Source: an uncultured Eubacteriales bacterium (GTDB taxonomy: Bacteria > Bacillota > Clostridia > Oscillospirales > CAG-272). Taken from it: DNA of 64,000 nt. The position numbers and the translations under genes are program-made. Location: NCBI GenBank assembly GCA_905187695.1, contig CAJJIY010000001.1, positions 74,205-138,204 on the forward strand. Reading direction: 5' to 3'. The notes below the pieces were generated by a model, which worked only from the letters and a program-made list of their open reading frames with translations, was not told the origin of the DNA and searched no databases. Shown here piece after piece: positions 42,722 through 50,637 of this stretch (position 1 is its first letter; every line of letters starts with the position of its first letter).

Positions 42722-43804
42722 TCAGAATCTGTAAATATCACCGCTCTTGGATGATTCATAAATACCCTCCAGAATCCGGGTCACGCAGAAAGCCTGCTCC
42801 GGCAATGTGATGGGCGATTTATCCTCACGCACGGCCTCAATCCAGAGCCGTTCCTCACGGTCTGCGGCGCTCTCGCCGGCCGCACCGTCATAAAATGCCG
42901 CGCCACCCGCTTTAAAGTTCGGCTTCATCATATACTGCCGGCCACGGCGGATGCCGTTGATGCGGAGTCCGTCGTTCATGTCCGCACCGCCCTTGGTACC
43001 GCACACGGTGGTGACGGCTTCACGGACATCCAGCATATTGAGTGCCCAGGAAGATTCCAGAATGATGGTGGCGCCGTTCTCCATCACGACAAAACCGAAT
43101 GCCGAATCTTCCACCGTGAACTTTTCAGGATCCCAATTCCCCCAGGCGTTGCCCTGATCCGTGTCGCGGTTCAGTTTGTGATAAGTGGTACCCACGCAGT
43201 ATTTGGGTTTATAATTGTTCATCATATAAAGCGTCAGATCAAGCGCGTGCGTACCGATATCGATCAGCGGACCGCCTCCCTGCTCATATTCATTGAGGAA
43301 TACGCCCCAGGTCGGGACAGCGCGGCGGCGCAAAGCGGTTGCCTTGGCAAAATAAATCTCACCGAAAGTACCGGCGTCCGCCTCTTCCTTCATATAAACG
43401 GCATCATCACGGAAACGGCTCTGATAACCGATGGTCAGTTTCTTGCCGGTTCTCTTAGCCGCGTCCAGCATTTTTTGGGCTTCCGCCGAATTGATGGCCA
43501 TCGGCTTTTCGCACATAACATGCTTACCGGCCTCCAGCGCGTCTACTGTGATAAAACTGTGGGAGCGGTTCGGTGTGCAGACATGCACGACATCAATCTG
43601 GGGGTCGCTGAGCAGTTCCTTATAGTCGGTATAGACCTTCGCGTCCGGCGTACCGTAGTCTGCGGCCGCTTTCCGGGCACGCTCCGGAATGATATCGCAA
43701 AAAGCGACCATCTGGCAGTCCTTCACCTTTTTGAGAGAAGGCATATGCTTGCCGTTGGCGATTCCGCCGCATCCGATGATACCGACCTTGATAAGTTGCG
43801 CCAT
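42722..43804 (-). CDS. Gfo/Idh/MocA family NAD(P)-dependent oxidoreductase
   Basis: Dehydrogenase of 360 aa. The N-terminal Rossmann fold has VGIIGCGGIANGKHMP, followed by VVHVCTPNRSHSFI and the family motif GKHVMCEKPMA with the catalytic-site Lys. The C-terminal domain shows QSRFRDDA, GGGPLIDIGTHALDLTLYMM and the conserved DIGTHALD His. The family oxidises or reduces sugars and inositols; the substrate is unknown. Start with GGAGG 9 bases upstream. It has its own promoter and a palindrome in the leader that suggests ligand-responsive repression. Confidence 0.93.
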   Translation of the reverse strand: MAQLIKVGIIGCGGIANGKHMPSLKKVKDCQMVAFCDIIPERARKAAADYGTPDAKVYTDYKELLSDPQIDVVHVCTPNRSHSFITVDALEAGKHVMCEKPMAINSAEAQKMLDAAKRTGKKLTIGYQSRFRDDAVYMKEEADAGTFGEIYFAKATALRRRAVPTWGVFLNEYEQGGGPLIDIGTHALDLTLYMMNNYKPKYCVGTTYHKLNRDTDQGNAWGNWDPEKFTVEDSAFGFVVMENGATIILESSWALNMLDVREAVTTVCGTKGGADMNDGLRINGIRRGRQYMMKPNFKAGGAAFYDGAAGESAADREERLWIEAVREDKSPITLPEQAFCVTRILEGIYESSKSGDIYRF

Positions 43805-43820
43805 GTTTTAAATCCTCCTT

Positions 43821-43835
43821 ATCGTTTGAAACGAT
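43821..43835. promoter_or_regulatory. Perfect 15-bp palindrome, operator candidate
   Basis: ATCGTTT-G-AAACGAT, perfectly symmetric about 43828, lies between the promoter start site and the ribosome-binding site of the oxidoreductase gene (about +12 to +26). The form is that of LacI- or GntR-family operators. No such regulator gene is adjacent. Confidence 0.55.
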
Positions 43836-43853
43836 TTATTATGATTCAGTGCC

Positions 43854-43881
43854 ATTATATCGGTGTCTGAAAAAAAGTAAA
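43854..43881 (-). promoter_or_regulatory. Promoter of the Gfo/Idh oxidoreductase gene
   Basis: TTTACT (43876-43881), 16 bases, TATAAT (43854-43859), read leftward. Confidence 0.65.
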
Positions 43882-43921
43882 TATAATTTCGGACATATCA
43901 TATTTGAATTTGGATATTTTA

Positions 43922-44656
43922 TTACTCAATGACATAAGGTTCGCCGCTGTCGATCGTGCGGACATGCGGGCAAGCGATCTCCATGCGGCAATCCGGCGCA
44001 AGATAACGCACTGCGTTAAGCAAAACGCGCTGAACATTTGGATCATAATAGGTCGGAAAAGACTCGTGTCCGGGCTGGAAATAAAAGATCTTGCCGTTTC
44101 CGCGTTCCCACAGACAACCGGAACGCAGAACCTCACCGCCGGAAAAAGAACCGATAAACAACAGTTTGTCCGGCGTGGGGATTACAAACGGTTCCCCATA
44201 GGTTTCTTCCTTCGGGAGTCGGAAATAGCGGTCAATTCCGCGGGTGATGGGATGAGCCGGTTCTGTCACCCAAAGGATTTCGCTGTCGCCGCTTTCGCGC
44301 CAGGTCAGGTTGCAGGAAGTACCCATCAGTCTTTTGAAGGGCTTGGAATGGTGTGCCGAATGAAGGAAAATCACCCCCATACCGGAAAGAACCGCTTCCG
44401 TGACCATCTCGACCACCTCATCTGGCACCTCCTGATGCTTGACATGCCCCCACCATAGAAGCACATCTGTTTCGGCAAGCAGTTCCCGGCTGATACCGCA
44501 GTTCGGATCATCCAGTGTGGCGGTTTTCACCGCAATATCCTCTTCCCGCCCCAAAAACTCGGAAATCGCGCCGTGAATACCACTTGGATAGATCTTCCCG
44601 ATTTTCTCGCTATTCTTTTCGTGATAAAACTCATTCCAGACTAAAACGCGAATCAT
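43922..44656 (-). CDS. ThuA-like domain protein
   Basis: Protein of 244 aa with the ThuA (class I glutamine amidotransferase-like) fold: IRVLVWNEFYHEK, DVLLWWGHVKHQEVPDEVVEMV, GVIFLHSAHHSKPFK with the characteristic His pair, PITRGIDRYFRLPKEETYGEPF, and IFYFQPGHESFPTYYDPNVQ. ThuA proteins take part in trehalose/sucrose utilisation in rhizobia, and many are paired with Gfo/Idh oxidoreductases, as here. It is 18 bases after folD and may be read through from that operon. Confidence 0.9.
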   Translation of the reverse strand: MIRVLVWNEFYHEKNSEKIGKIYPSGIHGAISEFLGREEDIAVKTATLDDPNCGISRELLAETDVLLWWGHVKHQEVPDEVVEMVTEAVLSGMGVIFLHSAHHSKPFKRLMGTSCNLTWRESGDSEILWVTEPAHPITRGIDRYFRLPKEETYGEPFVIPTPDKLLFIGSFSGGEVLRSGCLWERGNGKIFYFQPGHESFPTYYDPNVQRVLLNAVRYLAPDCRMEIACPHVRTIDSGEPYVIE

Positions 44657-44674
44657 GATTTTCTCCTTTTGTTT

Positions 44675-45535
44675 TTATTTGTCCTTTAACGCCATGCGCG
44701 CCGCGCAGAGCGTATTTTTCAGCAACATCGCGATGGTCATCGGCCCCACGCCGCCCGGGACCGGCGTGATCGCGGCAGCCACCGGTTCCACTGCGGCAAA
44801 GTTGACATCCCCGCAGAGTTTTCCGTCCGCAGGACGCCGGTTCATTCCGACATCAATCACCACCGCGCCTTTTTTGACATAAGTCTCGTCAAAAAATTCC
44901 GGGCGGCCGATGGCGCACACCAAAATATCCGCGCGACGGCAGACCTCTTTTAGATTCTTTGTGCGGCTGTGGCAAACGGTCACCGTGCCGTTTTGATGGA
45001 GCAAAAGCATGGCCATCGGCTTTCCCACAATATTGGAACGGCCAACCACCACACATTCGCGCCCGGATACTTCAATACCGCTGCGCGAAAGCAGTTCCAT
45101 CACGCCCGCCGGTGTGCACGGAAGCAGATCAAAATTGCCAATCATGATCTTTCCTACATTATAGGGGTGAAAAGCGTCCACATCTTTGGCGGGGTCAATC
45201 GCCAGCAGCACCTTCTGCTCCGACAGATGGGAAGGAAGCGGCAACTGAACCAGGATCCCGTGGATTTTGGGATCGTGATTCAACTCATCAATCAGGGCAA
45301 GCAACGCCTCTTCGCTGATATCTCCCGGCAATTCGCAGATCCGGGAGAAAAATCCGACTTCGGCTGCCGCTTTTTTCTTGTTCCGCACATAAACCTGAGA
45401 GGCGGGATTGTCCCCGGCAATAATCACCGCCAAACCCGGTTTCACACCGGATTCATGCTCAAAAGCTTCCGCTTCTTTGGCAATTTCGGCCCGCACCTCT
45501 CCGGCAATGCGCTTTCCGTCAATGATGGTCGCCAT
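44675..45535 (-). CDS. folD: Bifunctional methylenetetrahydrofolate dehydrogenase/methenyltetrahydrofolate cyclohydrolase
   Basis: Interconverts methylene- and formyl-tetrahydrofolate with NADP in one-carbon metabolism. The 286-aa product has SQVYVRNKKKAAAEVG (catalytic Tyr and Lys), GILVQLPLPSHL, DVDAFHPYNVG, PCTPAGVMELL, the nucleotide-binding GRSNIVGKPMA, and the C-terminal TPVPGGVGPMTIAMLL. I chose the ATG at 45535, with AAAGGAGG at the right distance, over an upstream frame extension of 20 codons. It overlaps the end of lgt by 17 bases. Confidence 0.97.
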   Translation of the reverse strand: MATIIDGKRIAGEVRAEIAKEAEAFEHESGVKPGLAVIIAGDNPASQVYVRNKKKAAAEVGFFSRICELPGDISEEALLALIDELNHDPKIHGILVQLPLPSHLSEQKVLLAIDPAKDVDAFHPYNVGKIMIGNFDLLPCTPAGVMELLSRSGIEVSGRECVVVGRSNIVGKPMAMLLLHQNGTVTVCHSRTKNLKEVCRRADILVCAIGRPEFFDETYVKKGAVVIDVGMNRRPADGKLCGDVNFAAVEPVAAAITPVPGGVGPMTIAMLLKNTLCAARMALKDK

Positions 45536-46511
45536 GTTCTTCCTCCTTTGAAGCGCTTTCCTCTTTTTCCTTTGTTTTTCTGACCAGTTCGTCAATCTGC
45601 GCGGCGGCTTCCTCGTCTTTGTCCGCCGGCGTGGTCACACGGAAACCGATGGATTTTTCATATACCGGCGCATAGCCTTCCCGGTCCAGCTCCGCCCGCT
45701 TGGCGCGGATAAGGAAGTAAACCAGCAATGCGGTGCAGATGGCAAAGCAAAGAAATCCGACAATCTGCGAGATCCGGAAAACGCCGATATAAAGGCTGTC
45801 GGTGCGAAGCCCTTCAATAAACATCCGGCCGAATCCGTACCAAGCAAGGTACATGAGCGTCACCTGACCGTTGAATTTCTTTTTCTTATAAAAAATATTG
45901 ATCAGAATAAAACCGATGAGGTTCCACACCGATTCATAAAGGAAAGTGGGATGATAATAACAAAGCCGGCCGTTTTCATAAAGCCCCATCCGCAGGAAAA
46001 AGCGCTCGCTTGTGGCAATGCCATGCGCTTCACCGTTGACAAAATTGCCCCACCGACCGATGATCTGCCCCAACATTACGCCGGGCGACACCATATCAAA
46101 AACCGAAAAGATCTTGTCTTTGCCAAAGTGTTTATGTCGGCTCACCAGGAAAAGCGCCAGCGCGCCACCGATGATGGCCCCGTAAATGGCAATGCCGCCT
46201 TCCCAGATGGCAATGACATCATAAAAGCTGTGGTAAAGCCCGTCCTTGATGGTCGTGAGTACATAATAGGTCCGTGCGCCAAGGATTGCCAGAAGCACTG
46301 TAACGATGAAATAGTCATAAACATCATCGCTTGAAATTCCCTCAAACTTGGCACGATAAAGCGCATAAAGCAAGCCCGCAATAATCCCCAGTGTCAGAAT
46401 AATCGCGTACCAGCGGATCTCCAGCCCGCCGAAGATCGGCAGGGTGAAGGCCACTTTATTCATTGTAAATTCCCCGATACCCAGACCGGGAAAGGAGACA
46501 ACGGTTTTCAT
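45519..46511 (-). CDS. lgt: Prolipoprotein diacylglyceryl transferase
   Basis: Transfers diacylglycerol from phosphatidylglycerol to the lipobox cysteine. Seven membrane helices are predicted; motifs include VSFPGLGI at the N-terminus, EIRWYAIIL, GGIAIYGAIIGG, and the signature GRWGNFVNGEAHG with conserved Arg, Asn and His. At 330 aa it exceeds the usual 260-280; the excess is a charged Glu/Lys-rich cytoplasmic tail after about residue 270. The start overlaps the M16 peptidase stop by 4 bases. It serves the three lipoproteins in this window. Confidence 0.95.
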   Translation of the reverse strand: MKTVVSFPGLGIGEFTMNKVAFTLPIFGGLEIRWYAIILTLGIIAGLLYALYRAKFEGISSDDVYDYFIVTVLLAILGARTYYVLTTIKDGLYHSFYDVIAIWEGGIAIYGAIIGGALALFLVSRHKHFGKDKIFSVFDMVSPGVMLGQIIGRWGNFVNGEAHGIATSERFFLRMGLYENGRLCYYHPTFLYESVWNLIGFILINIFYKKKKFNGQVTLMYLAWYGFGRMFIEGLRTDSLYIGVFRISQIVGFLCFAICTALLVYFLIRAKRAELDREGYAPVYEKSIGFRVTTPADKDEEAAAQIDELVRKTKEKEESASKEEEHGDHH

Positions 46512-47854
46512 TCTTTTAAAGCCTCTTTTCGTTTTTCGTTGGGATAGACCGCTGAAAGCGTAAACGCGCCGGGGTCAGTTCTGGAGGATAACAGATCACT
46601 CAGGAACGGTAAAGTGAGTTTTTTCAGCATCTCAGGATAGGTAAAAATCCGGGCGCTGTCCAATACAAAGGAAAGCAACATATGGGCAATTTCCTCGGCA
46701 GAATCAAAACTTTTGATATATTCCGCGTACTCCACGCGGCGGGCGCGCTCAAAATCCTCGGCGCAAAGCCCATTCTTTTTTACTTTTTCCAGATAAGATA
46801 AAATCGCGCTCAGCACTGCCTCCGGGTCATCGGCCTCTCCCGAAATCTGCCAGAAAGCAAAATCTCTTGTCTGTGAAAATCCGGAGGAAAAATCCGGCGA
46901 GATCATTCCGGAATCAAGGAGTTCATTGTAAAGCTCTCCCGACTCCGAAAACAGCATTTCGGAAAGTACGGCCATCCCCGCGTCTATCAAAAGTCGTTTT
47001 TGAGGGTCGCTTTCCGGCGGCGGATTTTTGATGCCGATGGAGAAAACAGGTTTGGCCACCTGTCCATAGGATTTTACAAACGGTTGTGCGACAGCCGGCG
47101 GTTCCGGGTGAGTAAAAAAGCGGATCGGACCGGATTCCGGTCTTTTTGGCAGATAGCGGTCGGCCAGGGCAATGACCCGCTCTCTTTCCACATCTCCGAC
47201 TACCACCAACGCCATGTTCTCCGGGCGGTAAAAAGTGCGATAGGCACGGTAAAGCAATTCCGGCGTAATTTTCAGAATGGAGTCCTCACTGCCGCAGATC
47301 TCTTCTTTGATCGGATGATCGGCATAAAGTCCGCGCAACATTCCGTAATAGCACCGGTCATAGGGATTATCCCGGCACATCCGGATCTCCTCGGCAATAA
47401 TCCCCTGCTCTTTTCTGACATTTTCTTTTGTAAAATAGGGATGCCCGACAAAATCAAGCAACACGCCCAGCGCTTCCTCATATCGGTCCGTAGCCGAAAA
47501 AAGATAGACCGTACTGCTGTGAGAGGTATAGGCGTTGGCGTCCGCACCCAATGCCGCAAAATCTTCGAAAGCGTCGCGGCCGTTGGGGTTTGCAAAAAGT
47601 TTGTGCTCTAAAAAATGTGCGACCCCAAGCGGCAATTTATCCGTTTCGCCCGTTCCCAGCCGATCGTCTACCGAACCGAAACGGGTGGCAAGCAATGCGT
47701 GTACAGTAGCCGTCTTTTTGGGGAAAACATAAATCGGGAGGCCGCTCTTGTGCCGGGTCAGACTGTAGAACTGCCCCAGCAATTCGCTATTAAAAAATTC
47801 GGGTTCGCCATTCAGACAACTGCCGGAGTGGCCGTGGTTTTGTATCGGCTTCAA
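46508..47854 (-). CDS. M16 family zinc metallopeptidase, catalytic partner (YmfH-like)
   Basis: Pitrilysin-family peptidase of 448 aa. The inverted zinc motif HxxEH appears as HFLEH near residues 80-84, with the downstream Glu ligand in GIIAEEIRM. A second M16 half-domain follows. The gene overlaps the upstream non-catalytic M16 gene by 4 bases, and the pair resembles Bacillus YmfF/YmfH, which act together. Its substrate is unknown. It may process peptides in the cytosol, as no signal peptide is present. Confidence 0.92.
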   Translation of the reverse strand: MKPIQNHGHSGSCLNGEPEFFNSELLGQFYSLTRHKSGLPIYVFPKKTATVHALLATRFGSVDDRLGTGETDKLPLGVAHFLEHKLFANPNGRDAFEDFAALGADANAYTSHSSTVYLFSATDRYEEALGVLLDFVGHPYFTKENVRKEQGIIAEEIRMCRDNPYDRCYYGMLRGLYADHPIKEEICGSEDSILKITPELLYRAYRTFYRPENMALVVVGDVERERVIALADRYLPKRPESGPIRFFTHPEPPAVAQPFVKSYGQVAKPVFSIGIKNPPPESDPQKRLLIDAGMAVLSEMLFSESGELYNELLDSGMISPDFSSGFSQTRDFAFWQISGEADDPEAVLSAILSYLEKVKKNGLCAEDFERARRVEYAEYIKSFDSAEEIAHMLLSFVLDSARIFTYPEMLKKLTLPFLSDLLSSRTDPGAFTLSAVYPNEKRKEALKE

Positions 47855-49164
47855 AATTCATCCTCGCCTTCTTCGTTGCCACCGTGCAAAGAAAATACCG
47901 CGCCGAGCGAAACGCGTTTGGCCGCACGCTGCACTTCTTCCGGCGTTACAGCCTCCAGGCGCAATCGCTGGGAAAGCGGCGTTTCTCCGTCTTCCAAAAG
48001 CAGATGCGAAAGAAAGAATCGGGAAAGAGCAAGCGGACTGTCATCGCGCTGGCGGCAGGCGTTCAAAAGAGATTTCTTCGCATTTACAAATTCTTTTTCG
48101 GAAACATGACCGGCCTTCATCTCTTCAAATTCGGCAAGAATGGCCTCTTTAGCCCGCTCCATGTTTTCCGGCTTCACGCCGCATCCGACAAACAAAAGGC
48201 CTTTGCTTGGATGAATATTGGAAGCGCAATAATAGCAAAGGCTTTTTTCTTCCCGTACATGAAGAAAAAGTTTGGACACGGCCGATCCGCCGTAAATCTC
48301 ATTCATTACACGGAAAGCCGGAGAAAGCGGGTCGTTCACACCGATATCCGAGCGAAATCCAAGTGAAAGTCGGCTCTGAGAAATCGGCATGGTCACTTCA
48401 CCGGTGACCACCGGTGCTTTTTGCGCAAAAAGCGAAGTTTCAAAAACAGATCCGGCCGCGCTAAGCAATGGAAAAGCGGCCGCAAGTTGTCTGGCCACCT
48501 CTTCAGGGGGTGTGGCGCCCACATAAGTGAACACCGGTGTGAGCGTGGAAAGAAATTCGTGATACCGCGCCGTCAGACATTCGGGAGTCAGTTTTTCCGC
48601 ATCCGACAAATTGCCAATCAGTGAAAGCGCGAAAGGTTCTCCGTTGCAGAGCAATTCCCGGCAACGCGCGGCGGCAAAGGCACGCGGGCTGTTCATTTCG
48701 GCGCGGATGGCGTCGGTCAGATGCTTTTTTTCATTGTTTACAAAAGCGGCCTGAAAAAGGCCGTTCGCGTCCAGTGCCGGCGCAGTCAGAATCTCCGAAA
48801 GGAGACGGATTGCCTGCGGCAGCAGGCCTTCTTTTCCGCCCACAAATCTTGCTGCCAGAAAATCCAGCGAAAACTCCAGCATCTGACAGTCACCGAAAGC
48901 ATAGTTGGAACTGGAAAGCGTCATGGAATAAAGATCACAAAGGTGTCTGTCCAAAAGCGCGCGTGTCGGATAGCGGATCGTGCCGCGGCGCAACAACTCC
49001 GGTAACATGGCGTTCTTTTGCGCAGTTTCCCGGGTCAATTTTGAAACAAAAGTAACGCCCAGCAATTCGCAGGTAAAGCGGTCGGTCGGAATCACGATCA
49101 GTTTTGAGGCCGGGCCGACCGGTAAAAGAACAGATTCCACCGATGGATCTCCTTCTGCCCACAT
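47851..49164 (-). CDS. M16 family peptidase homologue lacking the zinc motif (YmfF-like)
   Basis: Protein of 437 aa with the two M16 half-domains, but the HxxEH site is replaced at the corresponding place (TRALLDRHLCDLYSM region), so it should be catalytically inactive and act as the partner of the downstream enzyme. C-terminal motifs such as FLHVREEKSLCYYCASN and GVKPENMERAK are M16-typical. I chose the ATG at 49164; a TTG at 49170 is in frame. No Shine-Dalgarno is present and the predicted leader is only about 15 bases. It is first in the M16-M16-lgt-folD(-ThuA) operon. Confidence 0.88.
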   Translation of the reverse strand: MWAEGDPSVESVLLPVGPASKLIVIPTDRFTCELLGVTFVSKLTRETAQKNAMLPELLRRGTIRYPTRALLDRHLCDLYSMTLSSSNYAFGDCQMLEFSLDFLAARFVGGKEGLLPQAIRLLSEILTAPALDANGLFQAAFVNNEKKHLTDAIRAEMNSPRAFAAARCRELLCNGEPFALSLIGNLSDAEKLTPECLTARYHEFLSTLTPVFTYVGATPPEEVARQLAAAFPLLSAAGSVFETSLFAQKAPVVTGEVTMPISQSRLSLGFRSDIGVNDPLSPAFRVMNEIYGGSAVSKLFLHVREEKSLCYYCASNIHPSKGLLFVGCGVKPENMERAKEAILAEFEEMKAGHVSEKEFVNAKKSLLNACRQRDDSPLALSRFFLSHLLLEDGETPLSQRLRLEAVTPEEVQRAAKRVSLGAVFSLHGGNEEGEDEF

Positions 49165-49185
49165 AGGCAAACATTAGATGTTTTT

Positions 49186-49214
49186 ATTTTACACCATAAA
49201 GAAACAATATGCAA
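49186..49214 (-). promoter_or_regulatory. Promoter of the M16-lgt-folD operon
   Basis: TTGCAT (49209-49214), 17 bases including TATGGTG just before the -10, TAAAAT (49186-49191), read leftward. It is very close to the start codon. Confidence 0.65.
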
Positions 49215-49244
49215 GAGCTTTTCAAAACATTCACAGGCCAAAAA

Positions 49245-49284
49245 GAAAAAGCATCGGCTGTTTTCAATCGGAAACAGCCGATGC
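49245..49284 (-). terminator. Terminator after mrp
   Basis: A stem GCATCGGCTGTTTC with GAAAACAGCCGATGC (49251-49265 with 49271-49284) is followed on the minus strand by CTTTTTCTTTTT. Confidence 0.82.
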
Positions 49285-49307
49285 AGAAAAAAATGTTCTT
49301 TTTAACA

Positions 49308-50135
49308 TTAACCCAGTTTCTTTTCAATCACAGAGACCGCCGGGTCAATCGGATTGCTTTCAATGTTCTCAATCCGGCCGGCGTCTACCAGCGCAGCGAT
49401 GTCCGGGTCGATCGGGAGTTTGGCCAACACCGGATAGCCGAATTTTTCGGCCACTTCGTCAATATGGCTTTCTCCAAAAACTTTCAGTTCCCGGCCGCAA
49501 TCCGGGCAACGGACAAAACTCATGTTTTCAACCAGTCCCAGTACCGGAATTTTCATCAGGTCGGCCATATTGGCCGCCTTGGAAACAATCATAGAAACCA
49601 GTTCCTGCGGACTGCTGACGATTACCACACCGTCCAGTCGGAAAGACTGGAAAACCGTCAACGGCACATCGCCCGTTCCGGGAGGACAATCCACAAGAAG
49701 ATAATCAAGATTATCCCAAATCACATCGGTATAGAACTGTTTCACCGTTCCGGCAATAACCGGACCTCTCCAGACCACCGGGCTTGTTTCATCAGGAAGC
49801 AGAAGATTGAGAGAAATCACCTGCATTCCGCTTTTTGTCTTTGCCGGAATAAGGCCCTCTTCATCCCCCTCCACACCTTCGTGAATGCCAAACGCTTTCG
49901 GAATGGACGGGCCGGTAATATCCGCATCCAGAATACCGACGCGGTATCCTTTCCTTTGAAGCGCGATAGCCAGAAGCGAAGTGACAAGCGATTTTCCGAC
50001 GCCGCCCTTGCCGCTGATAACAGCAATCTGGTGTTTTATTTTGCTTTTTTTATGAAGCGCGTCCTTTTCCGGCGCTTGCCGGGACGCGCAATCGCTCCCA
50101 CACGAAGAGCAATCATGCGTACATTCTTCTGCCAT
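49308..50135 (-). CDS. mrp: Mrp/NBP35 family ATP-binding Fe-S carrier protein
   Basis: P-loop ATPase (275 aa) that binds and transfers [4Fe-4S] clusters. The N-terminus is Cys-rich (five Cys within MAEECTHDCSSCGSDCASR), as in NBP35-type clostridial members, followed by the deviant Walker A SGKGGVGKS at about residue 41, DADITGPSIPKAFG, LDYLLVDCPPGTGD, and the bridging CxxC in RCPDCGREL near 215. Both cysteine sites suggest scaffold function in Fe-S protein maturation. Start with AAGGAAAGG upstream. No clear promoter was identified. Confidence 0.93.
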   Translation of the reverse strand: MAEECTHDCSSCGSDCASRQAPEKDALHKKSKIKHQIAVISGKGGVGKSLVTSLLAIALQRKGYRVGILDADITGPSIPKAFGIHEGVEGDEEGLIPAKTKSGMQVISLNLLLPDETSPVVWRGPVIAGTVKQFYTDVIWDNLDYLLVDCPPGTGDVPLTVFQSFRLDGVVIVSSPQELVSMIVSKAANMADLMKIPVLGLVENMSFVRCPDCGRELKVFGESHIDEVAEKFGYPVLAKLPIDPDIAALVDAGRIENIESNPIDPAVSVIEKKLG

Positions 50136-50197
50136 GCCTGTTTCCTTTCCTTACTTTATCTTTAATTTTCCCGCGCGGGTCTCCAATCATTCACGCG

Positions 50198-50231
50198 TTG
50201 GAAAAGCGGCACGGTTTTCCGTGCCGCTTTC
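50198..50231 (-). terminator. Terminator after the DUF1667 gene
   Basis: A 12-bp stem AAAGCGGCACGG/CCGTGCCGCTTT with a TTTT loop, followed by a short T-run on the minus strand, 13 bases after the stop. Confidence 0.8.
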
Positions 50232-50243
50232 GTAAAATTGATC

Positions 50244-50621
50244 TCAGAGCTTTTCGGCACTGCCTGCCACAATCAGCGGCACGCCGGTACCCAAAAAGTC
50301 TGCTACCAGCACATCACCGGAATGAACGGTGTCCTTGATGGTCAGTTTGCGGATCTCATCCATGCCCGCAAACAGCAGTTCTTTCGGAATCGGCTTGGCC
50401 GTACGGACGGCAACCACCGGCACCGAGCAACCGACTGCTTTGACGGAGGAGGTCAGAATCCGAACCGGATGAATGAATTCAGACTCCGCATAGGTCTGGC
50501 CGCGTTTGCACTTGTTACCGGTAACGCTTTCAATCGTTTTGGCTTCGGGATCACCCTTCACGGTAATCGTGCAACCCTGCGGGCAGGTGATGCAGATAAT
50601 GTTCTTTTCCATCATGCTCAT
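50244..50621 (-). CDS. DUF1667 domain-containing redox protein
   Basis: Protein of 125 aa. The N-terminal CITCPQGC, a third cysteine in NKCKRGQ and another in AVGCSVP can bind an Fe-S cluster or zinc; the C-terminal half resembles a molybdopterin-oxidoreductase-like small domain. DUF1667 almost always follows the two FAD oxidoreductases found upstream here, so it is probably the third subunit of that complex. I chose the ATG at 50621 with AAGGAG 8 bases upstream. It starts 17 bases after the preceding gene ends. Confidence 0.88.
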   Translation of the reverse strand: MSMMEKNIICITCPQGCTITVKGDPEAKTIESVTGNKCKRGQTYAESEFIHPVRILTSSVKAVGCSVPVVAVRTAKPIPKELLFAGMDEIRKLTIKDTVHSGDVLVADFLGTGVPLIVAGSAEKL

Positions 50622-50637
50622 AACTCTCGCTCCTTTC

